A stretch of DNA of 64,000 bases from Anaerobutyricum faecale (GTDB lineage Bacteria > Bacillota > Clostridia > Lachnospirales > Lachnospiraceae), in the NCBI GenBank assembly GCA_019119645.1, contig DWWR01000015.1, forward strand, positions 1 to 64,000, in the 5' to 3' direction. The notes beneath the pieces are model-generated. The model saw only the letters and a program-made list of their open reading frames with translations, made no database searches and was not told the origin of the DNA. Both the position numbers and the translations under genes were made by a program. How positions within the stretch are numbered: position 1 is the stretch's first letter; every line of letters starts with the position of its first letter. Shown here piece after piece: positions 50,802 through 59,061 of the stretch.

Positions 50802-53729
50802 ATGATTACGGACAAACAGAGACAACGGGATTATGAATATGACGGCGACTATCAATCCAAAAGCCGTTATACAGAAGAACAATGGAATAACATTTTAAGT
50901 TCCGGACAGCTTTCGGAAGAAGATATCCATCTGTTAAAACAGATCTACAGTTCCTATAATCACGCTGCCACTCTTTTGCAGCTGGCCTTTCACAATAAGA
51001 CCACAGAGGAAGATATCCTTTCTCAGGTCAACGCCATGGGAGAGCTGCTGGCAGCTGCCAATGACATCAGACCGGAGGTGGATTTCTCCGGAAATGAATA
51101 CTGGTGGTTTTTGTATTTCTGGGGTAAAAATACCGACGCCGGAACCCTGGAACTGAAGCTGCATCCGGAACTGACGGAAGCCATCGGCGCCCTGTGGCCG
51201 GAGGAGGAAGAACGCTATTACGCCTTTATGAACGATGTGGAGCGCAGTCTGCAGATCCGCTATAATCAGGAAGACGCTGTGTGGGTGGCGGCAGCCGTAC
51301 TCTTATATGAGAAATATTACCAGAACCCGGGTATTTCCGCCGACGAGATTCTGCTCATGCAGTACGAGGTTCAGACCCGCGCCCAGAAGGTGTTCGGCCA
51401 GGATATCAACGTCAACACCATCACCCAGATCTGCAACGCTGACGAGCGTGGACACCGCTTCAATTATCTGCGGGATATCTACAAATATTACCGGGTGGCC
51501 TTTCCCGGAGAATTCGAGGGCGACAGAGAGCGTCCGGATCCGGAAAATTTTGACTACAACGCATACATTTATTCCATTTACGGCTATATGACTTTAAATG
51601 AACTGGTGGATTTTATCGACCATGAGTACGCCCATCTGGTAGATGAATCCTACGTGGAGCTGAACGCCTCCAACGGATTTGTCCGCATGGCGGATTATCT
51701 CACCAGACAGGGCGGCACCCCGTACAGCCCGGAGGATACTTCCGAGCAGGCGCTCTCCCTGCGGGCGGACGGCGAAGACTGCGTTGCTACCTTCCACATG
51801 CTGGCGGACGCCCTGATCAAAGAATACCCGAACTTCACCTACGCGAGAAAAGCTGACTGGCAGCAGCCTTCCGAGGGACGGATTTCTTACATTTTCTGCG
51901 ACGTATTATATATGGAAAACTATGCCCACACCCATGCGGGGATTTCTTTTCTGACGGTGCCGGACAAAGATGCAGTGAACATTGAGATTGCTCTGAATCT
52001 CCCGTTCTGCAACAATGAGGAAGCGATGCTGGACATTCAGGATAAATGCAGCATGCTCACCCTCATGACTTCCGCCCCGTTTAAAGTGGAGAACATGGCC
52101 ACGGAAGGTTTTGACCTGACTGAGGACAGCCAGAAGATCAAGGCTTCCGTCCTCTATTCTTATGAAGACTTCAAGACCATGAAGGAGGAGGATATCGTCG
52201 GTATGATGTCTACCGCCACGGAAATTTTTGCTTCCTATTATACTGATATCTGTCAGAACTATTATCCGGCTGCTGAGGAGATGCCGCAGGAAGACCCTTT
52301 GGCAGCGGCCCTGGGCAGCAAATTAAAATACCGGCCGGCCAGGGAAGTGCCGGGTCCTAATATCATATACAAGCAGGGCGGCGTATCTCCGACCACCGAA
52401 TATGTGACTAAAGTGCTGCAGGGCTACGATGTGCCGACAGAATCCGAAGATACCGCTGACCACGATTCCTCCGATAATTTTGATGCCAGTTATGACGAAG
52501 CCTTCCCAAACGGAACTTCCGGGACAGCTGCCGCCTATGAATCTTATGAAAATGATCCGTCATCGGCATCCTCACCGGCCGGACGCTCCGACGGCGGCAG
52601 CCTTAACGGCGGTTTTTCAGGCACTGTTTCTTCCGGTTCTCCGGGGAACGGACGTCCGGCGGGCGGTTCTCATCCATCCGGCGGTCATCCGGCGGGGAAT
52701 CTCGTTCTTCCGGACTGGTACCGGGAAGAGAAGGTTCCGGTATCCACCCATCCGGACCGCAGTGACCAGAGTTTTCATCTGTATCCAAAGAATACTCTGA
52801 TCCGGGGCCCGCTGAAAACTGCCAAATACCACGAGGCCATGCTGACCGCTGTGGGCATCATCGAGGGAAAAGATTCCAATATGATGCGGATCGAACCGGT
52901 GCCGGATATTCTGGAACATTATAAGAATTACGTGGAAGAAAAACGGATCATGCACATTTCCTATCCGGATATTGACGGAAAAGGATACGAAAACTGGATT
53001 GAGACCAAAAACGGCCCGGCCATCCGGGATGGTATCTTCAAGGAATTTGCCAACCGCTGTGCCGACGGCCGGTATGTGGTCATGATGGAAGAAGTGGATG
53101 TGAACTGGATGCATCTGTTCGGAGAGACCGCTGTCCTTTTGCGTGACAACCGCCGGGAAGGCACGGGAAGCGAGACGGCCGTCACTCTGAAGTATTCCAA
53201 AGAGACCTTTAAACTGCCGTCCAACTTGTATATCGTGGCCACCTGTGATTCCAATATCAGCGAGGACACCGTTCTCGGAGCCATCAGCCATGACTTCTTT
53301 ATCCGTCACATTGCTCCGGATTCCAGCGTCCTCCGGGGTATCCGGGTGGAAGGCATCCTGCTGGAGCGGCTCATGGAAACCATCAACCTGCGGCTTTCCT
53401 ATTTCCTGGGCGCAGACTTCCAGCTGGGAGAGGGATTTTTCCTGGGAAAAGCGGACAAAGATCCTTTTATCTCCCTGGCCCGGATTTTCCGGGAACAGCT
53501 GATCCCGCTTCTGGAGAAGTGGTTTGACGGAGATATCGAGCGCATCCGCTATGTCCTGGGCGATAACGGCAAACAGCGCCCGGACACTGTTTTTTACCGG
53601 GAAACGCCGTTTCGCGAGAATCTGTTTAAGGGCGAAGTACCAGACTCTTTTGATACCGGACGATGCATTTATCAGATCAATGAGGACGCTTTTTTCAATC
53701 CGAAGAGCTACATCGATATCTACGAATAG
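50802..53729 (+). CDS. Large protein with a McrB-like AAA+ C-terminus and degraded ATPase motifs
   Basis: A 975-residue protein with no signal peptide. Residues 1-540 are not recognised: acidic, aromatic-rich and mostly helical, with Trp/Tyr-dense patches (EYWWFLYFWGK). A Ser/Gly/Pro linker covers about 543-646. The rest follows the order of McrB-type AAA+ domains. A P-loop-like TLIRGPLKTAKY (about 665-676) keeps the Lys but has lost both glycines of GxxGxGKT. The Walker B position reads YVVMMEEVD (about 757-765) and is followed by LFGETAVLL as in McrB. The sensor segment is KLPSNLYIVATCDSN (about 804-818), and the usual arginine-finger place reads SHDFFIRH (about 829). It is therefore probably a non-hydrolysing or atypical NTPase. 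No mcrC or nuclease is near. The ATG at 50802 has AGGGGGA upstream; the frame is open from 50721. Confidence 0.7.
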   Translation: MITDKQRQRDYEYDGDYQSKSRYTEEQWNNILSSGQLSEEDIHLLKQIYSSYNHAATLLQLAFHNKTTEEDILSQVNAMGELLAAANDIRPEVDFSGNEYWWFLYFWGKNTDAGTLELKLHPELTEAIGALWPEEEERYYAFMNDVERSLQIRYNQEDAVWVAAAVLLYEKYYQNPGISADEILLMQYEVQTRAQKVFGQDINVNTITQICNADERGHRFNYLRDIYKYYRVAFPGEFEGDRERPDPENFDYNAYIYSIYGYMTLNELVDFIDHEYAHLVDESYVELNASNGFVRMADYLTRQGGTPYSPEDTSEQALSLRADGEDCVATFHMLADALIKEYPNFTYARKADWQQPSEGRISYIFCDVLYMENYAHTHAGISFLTVPDKDAVNIEIALNLPFCNNEEAMLDIQDKCSMLTLMTSAPFKVENMATEGFDLTEDSQKIKASVLYSYEDFKTMKEEDIVGMMSTATEIFASYYTDICQNYYPAAEEMPQEDPLAAALGSKLKYRPAREVPGPNIIYKQGGVSPTTEYVTKVLQGYDVPTESEDTADHDSSDNFDASYDEAFPNGTSGTAAAYESYENDPSSASSPAGRSDGGSLNGGFSGTVSSGSPGNGRPAGGSHPSGGHPAGNLVLPDWYREEKVPVSTHPDRSDQSFHLYPKNTLIRGPLKTAKYHEAMLTAVGIIEGKDSNMMRIEPVPDILEHYKNYVEEKRIMHISYPDIDGKGYENWIETKNGPAIRDGIFKEFANRCADGRYVVMMEEVDVNWMHLFGETAVLLRDNRREGTGSETAVTLKYSKETFKLPSNLYIVATCDSNISEDTVLGAISHDFFIRHIAPDSSVLRGIRVEGILLERLMETINLRLSYFLGADFQLGEGFFLGKADKDPFISLARIFREQLIPLLEKWFDGDIERIRYVLGDNGKQRPDTVFYRETPFRENLFKGEVPDSFDTGRCIYQINEDAFFNPKSYIDIYE

Positions 53730-53971
53730 AAAGGGAGTCCGTTTGTTCTGGAAATTATTAATAATAATTATGTCCAAAAATACAAAATTGTTGTGTAGAA
53801 TTGTAACAAAATAATAACTCCATAACATTTTTTTATTATTTCATCGGTTATTATTACGTATTTATTAAAAACTGTGACAAACGCCACATTTCGCACACAT
53901 TGTCGTTTTATAATTACCAAAGAAAACCACAGAGTATGAAGGAATTATTATTGACGATGGAGGTTACGAAC

Positions 53972-54859
53972 ATGTCAAATACATATAAACGGCTGGGCAC
54001 CAGTTTGGCAATTTCCGCACTCGTTTTAAATTTTGCCGTTCTTCCAGCCGCAGGAAATAATATAGCAACTGTAGACGCCAGCACGATCGGCACTGTAAAT
54101 TCAAGCATTCTTAATATCCGTACAAGAAAAAGCACCAGTGCCAAACGTATCGCAGTTTTAAAGAAAGGCAAAAAGGTTGAGGTACTCTCCACCGGCAAAA
54201 AATGGGTGAAAGTCAGTGTAAACGGAAAAGTTGGCTATACACAGGGAAGATATCTTACCACAGAATCCGGAACAGCTACGGACCCGGACGCTAATGCGGT
54301 AAGTGGAACCGTAAGCGCCAGCAAGCTTGTTATCCGTGCCGGAAAAAGCAAAAGCTCTTCTGCCCTGACCAAAGTTACCAAGGGCACTAAGCTCACTGTT
54401 CTTACCACCGGTTCCAAATGGGTAAAAGTTACCGCCAACGGCGTTACCGGATATACAAAGGGCAAAAAAATCGCCCTGGAGGACGGCGGCACTGCCACCA
54501 ATCCTTATTCCAAAGGCGAAGAAGTTGTGAACTTTGCATTACAGTTTGTAGGCAATCCTTACCGTTGGGGCGGCACAAGCCTGACAAATGGTGCTGACTG
54601 CTCCGGTTATATCATGAGCGTTTACAGACATTTTGGTAAATCTCTTCCGCACTCTTCCAGTGCCATGAGAAGTTGTGGAACCAAGGTCAGCAGCTTAAGC
54701 GCAGCAAAACCTGGTGATATTATCTGTTACAACGGTCATGTGGCTCTTTACATGGGCAATAATAAGATCGTCCATGCAAGTAATCCGAAAGATGGTATTA
54801 AGATTTCCAGCAATGCAGCTTACCGCTCCATTGTCACAATCAGAAGAATCTTTAACTAG
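53972..54859 (+). CDS. Secreted SH3b-SH3b-NlpC/P60 peptidoglycan hydrolase
   Basis: A 295-residue exported cell-wall peptidase. The signal peptide is about 1-35, followed by two bacterial SH3 domains (about 37-98 and 110-170, each with the WVKV..G..GYT pattern) that bind the wall, and an NlpC/P60 domain (about 183-295). The catalytic residues are C210 (GADCSGY), H256 (NGHVALYMG) and H268 (KIVHASNP). It should cleave gamma-D-Glu-diamino-acid bonds in stem peptides. I take the ATG at 53972, preceded by GGAGGTTACGAAC. TATAAT at 53909-53914 may be the -10; the 5' region 53730-53971 is AT-rich and holds no other gene. Confidence 0.92.
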   Translation: MSNTYKRLGTSLAISALVLNFAVLPAAGNNIATVDASTIGTVNSSILNIRTRKSTSAKRIAVLKKGKKVEVLSTGKKWVKVSVNGKVGYTQGRYLTTESGTATDPDANAVSGTVSASKLVIRAGKSKSSSALTKVTKGTKLTVLTTGSKWVKVTANGVTGYTKGKKIALEDGGTATNPYSKGEEVVNFALQFVGNPYRWGGTSLTNGADCSGYIMSVYRHFGKSLPHSSSAMRSCGTKVSSLSAAKPGDIICYNGHVALYMGNNKIVHASNPKDGIKISSNAAYRSIVTIRRIFN

Positions 54860-54882
54860 TTCTGTAGAATCTGATCATACAT

Positions 54883-54968
54883 AAAAAGCATCCTGTATGT
54901 TTGGATTCCCAGCTGCTGAATTTCATGATTCAGTAACAGGGAATCTTCACATAACGGATGCTTTTTTT
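54883..54968 (+). terminator. Long branched terminator after the NlpC/P60 gene
   Basis: Outer stem AAAAGCATCC / GGATGCTTTT, middle stem GATTCCC / GGGAATC and inner stem CTGAAT / ATTCAG are nested, followed by a run of seven Ts. It begins 23 bp past the stop. Confidence 0.85.
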
Positions 54969-54969
54969 A

Positions 54970-55092
54970 TTCCATAGGAAATTGCATTCCTATGAAATAA
55001 AAAAAGCTCCGCGAGGATCGCACTGCGGCGGATAGGAAGATGCCGCTTTCGCGCCCCGCCGCAGGCGGAGAATCCTGCTTTGCAGGATTCTT
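54970..55092 (-). other. Cluster of GC-rich nested hairpins downstream of telA
   Basis: Three elements: TTCCATAGGAA / TTCCTATGAA (54970-54996); CTCCGC / GCGGAG enclosing TGCGGCGG / CCGCCGCA (55007-55070); and AGAATCCTGC / GCAGGATTCT (55069-55091), a perfect 10-bp stem with a TTT loop that shares two bases with the previous stem. On the minus strand the GC-rich part ends in GGAGCTTTTTTT, so it can terminate telA. It is much more GC-rich than its surroundings and may be a dispersed palindromic element. No gene is seen in 54860-55167. Confidence 0.55.
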
Positions 55093-55167
55093 TCTTGTAC
55101 TCTTTTATGGACAAATCTTCAAGGCTGCGCTTTTCCCGGTTTTTACTTCAGGAAACCCGGAGGCTTC

Positions 55168-56319
55168 TTACCGGTAAGAAGTCTCCAGCAGCTTATTCTT
55201 CAGCTGATCTTCCAGCTCTGTCAGACGGACTTCCGCCTCTCTGCGTTTCTCTCTTCCCTCACTCTGGATCCGCATGACTTCATCAATGGTGGAGATGAGA
55301 TTCTCGTTGGTGGCAATGAGGGTTTCCATATCGACGATACCTCTCTCGCTCTCTCTGGCCGTTTCCACGGTGGCGGTTTTCAGCTTCTCCGCGTTCTTCT
55401 TAAGAAGAGAGTTGGTGAAATCCGATACTTCCCGCTGGGCCTCCGACGCCTGTCTGGAATGTTCCACTCCCAGAGCGATGATCATCTGGCTCTTCCAGAG
55501 CGGGATGGTATTGACCAGAGTGGATTGTATTTTTTCCGCCATCATGGCATCGCTGGACTGGATCATCCGGATCTGCGGCGCCATCTGCAGAGAAACCATC
55601 CTGGTAAGTTCCAGATCATGGATTTTCTTTTCAAAGCGGTTGCACATGGCCTCTATATCGCTGACCTCCTGAGCATCTTCCGGCATACCGGAAGCGGTTG
55701 CCCTGGCCCTGGCCTGGGGCAGCTCCTCCTCCATCACCTGACGGAGCTTTTTCTTGCCGGCGAGAATGTACATATTTAATTCCCGGAAATATACTTTATT
55801 GAGATCATAGAGCTGATCCAGAAGAGCGCTGTCTTTTAAAAGCTGCATCTGATGTCCTTCCAGAGTCTTTGATACTTTTTCAATGCTGGCTTCCGCCTTG
55901 TCATATTTCAGCTTCATGGCCTCCGCCTTGGCCATTTTCTTCTTAAAAAAGCCGAATACACCCTTGCTTTCTTCTTCGTCAAACGCTTTCAGTTCCGTCA
56001 CTACGCCGCTCAGAAGTTCACCGATCTCTCCCAGATCTTTATTGCGAACCTTATTTAACGTCCCCTCTGAGAAATCAGACATTTTCTTCTGAATACCGGA
56101 GCCGTACTGAAGAATGGCGGCGGAATCCTTTAACTCAATTTCTTTTACAAAGGCATCCACCTGCTTCTTTTCGGCATCTGTCAGATATTTTTCTTCTTCG
56201 TAGGCCTCTTCTGCCTGCACCTTTTCCTTCTTCGGTTCCTCCACCGCCAGATCGCTGAATTCTTCTTCCGGATTCAGTGTCAGGGACGGACCTTCCTTCA
56301 ATAACTGTTCGATATCCAT
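55168..56319 (-). CDS. telA: TelA/KlaA-family toxic-anion-resistance protein
   Basis: A 383-residue cytoplasmic, mostly helical protein of the TelA/YaaN family, named for tellurite resistance but of unclear biochemical role; it is widely linked to envelope stress. The conserved blocks are seen around DLYDLNKVYFRELNMYILAGK and PQIRMIQSSDAMMAEKIQ and in the long C-terminal coiled-coil (about 300-383). The ATG at 56319 has AAAGGAGAAGCT upstream; the frame is open a further 11 codons and overlaps xpaC. The xpaC-telA order matches the Bacillus xpaC-yaaN operon. Confidence 0.9.
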   Translation of the reverse strand: MDIEQLLKEGPSLTLNPEEEFSDLAVEEPKKEKVQAEEAYEEEKYLTDAEKKQVDAFVKEIELKDSAAILQYGSGIQKKMSDFSEGTLNKVRNKDLGEIGELLSGVVTELKAFDEEESKGVFGFFKKKMAKAEAMKLKYDKAEASIEKVSKTLEGHQMQLLKDSALLDQLYDLNKVYFRELNMYILAGKKKLRQVMEEELPQARARATASGMPEDAQEVSDIEAMCNRFEKKIHDLELTRMVSLQMAPQIRMIQSSDAMMAEKIQSTLVNTIPLWKSQMIIALGVEHSRQASEAQREVSDFTNSLLKKNAEKLKTATVETARESERGIVDMETLIATNENLISTIDEVMRIQSEGREKRREAEVRLTELEDQLKNKLLETSYR

Positions 56320-56348
56320 AGCTTCTCCTTTCTGTCTGCTGTCAGACA

Positions 56349-57923
56349 TCATCCTCGCTCATCCCAGATGGATGATTCAGGCTCTCTTTGCGAACGCAGC
56401 TCCTGCGCTCCCCATCCATCCTTTGACAGCATGGTTTCCAGCACTTTGATGTCAGAGGAAATATCCATGGCCACATCCTGGAACATATCGTCATACATGG
56501 CTTCCAGCGCCTGATTCACCGTGTCCAGAGACTCGGCGATCTCCATGCGGGTCTTTATGATATTCACACTCTGGATCGGCTGTTTTTCCATATCCTCATA
56601 CACACGGACCAGCTTCATCACCGACGGAAGATAATATTCCAGCAGCCGGTCTGCCTGGGAAATGTTCTCCGGATATTCCCTGATACATACAAAAATCCTG
56701 CTGAGCAGAAGTTCCAGGCGGTCGAGCTTCTCCGATACCTCCGGCGTCTGGATTCTCGCCTTTCTCTCCCGCAGCTCCTGCAGATAACTGCCGCCGGTCT
56801 GCTGCAGCCGGTACATTTTCCGTTCTTCCTCCGTCATCTCCTCAGGGCGCTTCTGCGCCGCTGCGTTCTGACCACTGCCATCCGGCTGCGCCGAACCATC
56901 TTGTCCCACCTGTCCATCGGCTGTCCATGGTTCCGGCTTCTGCCCTCCGGCACCGCCGTTCCATCCGTCTCCGGCAGTTCCCGGCACCGCCTGATCTCCG
57001 GCCTTCTGTCGGGCTTCCTGCTGCTCCCTCTCTATCCTGGAGCGCACCGCCGCATCATACTGCTCTCCTGCTTCCCTGGTGAGCATCAGGCAGGTCTTAT
57101 TCTCATCCATTCTGGCATAGGGAATAAGATGGTTGTCCAACAGGAAACGGATATCCTTCTGGATCCGCTTCATAGCGTAACCGGTCCCATTCTTTAAGTC
57201 CTGCAGCATGATAAATCCCTTCTCACCCCACAGGCCGGCATATTCCCGCAGCCGGCGGACGCGGCTTCCGGCCGCTCTTCCGGTACCAAAAAGCACTCCA
57301 CTGACGACAGTCAGAGGAATAAAAACACTTTCCAGCACAATGGTTGCCGTGGACAAAATGCCGTTCGTCATGGAAAATCCAAGCCCTGCCAGGCCGAATC
57401 CGAGACTCAGGGCACCGAACACGATCATCCCGCAGGCTCCTGTCACCGTCCGCACCGGACCGCTCCAGCGGCCGGGAATCCTCCGAAGCCATCCTTTTTC
57501 CCGGGGCTGCCGGCTCTCCACCGGCTGCTGCACCCGGCTGTCATCCGGCCAGCGATAATGCTTCCCATAGCGCTGTCTCTCCGCTTTCCCGGATTTCCAG
57601 GACTTTTCCTTCATCTGCTCCGCCATGGTTTCCCGGGCCGAACCCACGGCATCTTTCGCCGTATCCACCGCATCGCGGATATTCTGACTGAGATTACTGA
57701 AATCCATCGAGTCTACCGCATCCTGCACCATGTCCTGAATCCATTCTGCCAGATCATCGGCAGAACTTTTCTTTCCTCTCCTGCTATGCCCATCCGCATC
57801 GCTGCCGGCCGACCGGGAATCATATCTGTTCTCCGACCCCCCGGCGCTTTCACCGCCATAGCCGCCGTTATCATATTCCATTTTCTCTTTATCTGCCCGG
57901 TTACTCCATCTATTGTTACTCAT
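56349..57923 (-). CDS. xpaC: XpaC-family membrane protein (5-bromo-4-chloroindolyl phosphate hydrolysis family)
   Basis: A 524-residue protein, longer than typical XpaC (about 200 residues). The N-terminal 145 residues are Gly/Ser-rich then amphipathic helical (SNLSQNIRDAVDTAKDAVGS). Two adjacent membrane segments lie at about 162-188 and 190-215. The XpaC domain follows (GLWGEKGFIMLQDL through FLLDNHLIP), is interrupted by a Gln/Gly/Pro-rich insert (about 305-360), and resumes to the end. Located just before telA with a 29-bp gap, as in Bacillus. The pair probably acts at the membrane; the phosphatase-like name reflects an old plate phenotype, not a known enzyme. Confidence 0.85.
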   Translation of the reverse strand: MSNNRWSNRADKEKMEYDNGGYGGESAGGSENRYDSRSAGSDADGHSRRGKKSSADDLAEWIQDMVQDAVDSMDFSNLSQNIRDAVDTAKDAVGSARETMAEQMKEKSWKSGKAERQRYGKHYRWPDDSRVQQPVESRQPREKGWLRRIPGRWSGPVRTVTGACGMIVFGALSLGFGLAGLGFSMTNGILSTATIVLESVFIPLTVVSGVLFGTGRAAGSRVRRLREYAGLWGEKGFIMLQDLKNGTGYAMKRIQKDIRFLLDNHLIPYARMDENKTCLMLTREAGEQYDAAVRSRIEREQQEARQKAGDQAVPGTAGDGWNGGAGGQKPEPWTADGQVGQDGSAQPDGSGQNAAAQKRPEEMTEEERKMYRLQQTGGSYLQELRERKARIQTPEVSEKLDRLELLLSRIFVCIREYPENISQADRLLEYYLPSVMKLVRVYEDMEKQPIQSVNIIKTRMEIAESLDTVNQALEAMYDDMFQDVAMDISSDIKVLETMLSKDGWGAQELRSQREPESSIWDERG

Positions 57924-57955
57924 TCTTCATCATTCTTTTCATTATTATTCTGTAA

Positions 57956-58030
57956 TAACTGTGCAGCCATGCGATATTCAGGGCAAAACAACGTTGAACG
58001 TGAAATCCGGAGTGCATGGCTGAACAGTTA
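57956..58030. repeat. 75-bp imperfect palindrome between xpaC and the amidase gene
   Basis: TAACTG-tg-CAGCCATGC (57956-57972) is exactly complementary, apart from the two central bases, to GCATGGCTG-aa-CAGTTA (58014-58030), leaving a 41-nt loop. It could be a small RNA hairpin, a dispersed palindromic element, or an operator for the divergent genes. Confidence 0.55.
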
Positions 58031-58148
58031 TATTTTATAAACATTTCACTCGTAAGCACGACTATTGTATCATGAAACTCTATTTTTTTCTACGCATCTT
58101 TTGTGTCTCCCCGGAATATACTGAAAAAAAAGAATGAGGCTGTTTTCA

Positions 58149-58727
58149 TTGGCTATTCGTATTTATATTGATCAGGGACATAATCCGGCCGGGGTCAACG
58201 CCGGCGCCGAAGGGTTCGGCATCCGCGAACAGGATATCACATATCAGGTCGGACAATATCTGTATAACATATTATCGGAAGACTACCGGTTCACGGCAAA
58301 GCTCTCCCGACCCACGCCCGAGACCACCTTAGGCTACAACAATACCAGCAGCCTGCGGGAGCGGGTCACCCAGGCCAATAACTGGCCGGCGGACTACTTT
58401 ATCAGCATCCACGCCAACGCCAGCGAAAATCCGGATATCAACGGTTCCGAGGTCTACGTGATGGAAAGTTACTCCGCTGCCTGGTATCTGGCCCTTGATG
58501 TACTGGCAGAGATCGTGCGGCGCCTGAATACCAAATACAACGGCGTCTTCACCAACCCTTCCCTCTATGTGCTGCGCAACACCCGCATGCCCGCCATTCT
58601 GGTGGAGCTTGCCTACATCACCAACTACGAAGATAACCAGCTCATGCAGCAGGAGTCCTACCAATTTGCCTACGGCATCTACGTGGGTCTTCTGAACTAT
58701 CTGGGTCTGCCGCAGATCCTCTCCTGA
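58149..58727 (+). CDS. N-acetylmuramoyl-L-alanine amidase (Amidase_3), no signal peptide
   Basis: A 192-residue zinc amidase domain, CwlD/LytC type, that cuts the bond between MurNAc and L-Ala. The zinc ligands are H11 (IDQGHN), E27 (IREQD) and H88 (SIHAN), with the catalytic E153 (VELAYITN). I place the start at the TTG (58149), which has GAGG 9 bp upstream and gives MAIRIYIDQGHN; an ATG five codons upstream has a poorer ribosome site. No export signal or wall-binding domain is seen, so it may act in the mother cell during sporulation or leave by another route. Confidence 0.85.
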   Translation: MAIRIYIDQGHNPAGVNAGAEGFGIREQDITYQVGQYLYNILSEDYRFTAKLSRPTPETTLGYNNTSSLRERVTQANNWPADYFISIHANASENPDINGSEVYVMESYSAAWYLALDVLAEIVRRLNTKYNGVFTNPSLYVLRNTRMPAILVELAYITNYEDNQLMQQESYQFAYGIYVGLLNYLGLPQILS

Positions 58728-58931
58728 TAGAGCCAAACAGGCCGCCGCCCGCACCCCGCCCGGACGAACACCGCATATCTCCAAAAAATATGTCTGTGTC
58801 TGTCATGACGTGTACCCTGGCGGCAACCTGTTGTTTTTGATTTCTACTGAGAAAAATTTGAAATTCCAATTTTACAACCTGAAAACGAAGAGCCTGGATA
58901 TTATGTCAAATTAAATCTTCCCACAAAAACA
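58728..58931. other. Intergenic stretch without a recognised feature
   Basis: Between the amidase and the metA terminator I see no gene, no strong terminator for the amidase and no clear promoter. AT-rich inverted bits around 58855-58875 (AAATTTGAAATTCCAATTTT) are weak. Confidence 0.4.
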
Positions 58932-58970
58932 ACAGCCGGCATTCATCTATTATAAGACGGAGCCGGCTGT
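58932..58970 (-). terminator. Terminator of the ligA-metA run
   Basis: ACAGCCGGC / GCCGGCTGT, 9-bp perfect stem with a 21-nt loop, followed on the minus strand by TGTTTTTGT. It lies about 90 bp past the metA stop. Confidence 0.75.
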
Positions 58971-59061
58971 CATTCAAATCTCTTATGCTCGCTCTGCAAT
59001 TTTTTCTCTTCACACGGGATTTCCCGCATCTTCAAAATATGGCTTATCTAAGCCGTATTCT

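Noticed and set aside
50802..53729. Type IV (McrBC) restriction system
   Set aside because: Only a McrB-like AAA+ part is present, its nucleotide-binding motifs are degraded, and no McrC, methylase or nuclease gene is within the window.
52617..53828. 403-codon minus-strand open frame across the McrB-like gene
   Set aside because: Antisense to a gene with a consensus promoter and motif-bearing protein; no ribosome site or domain.
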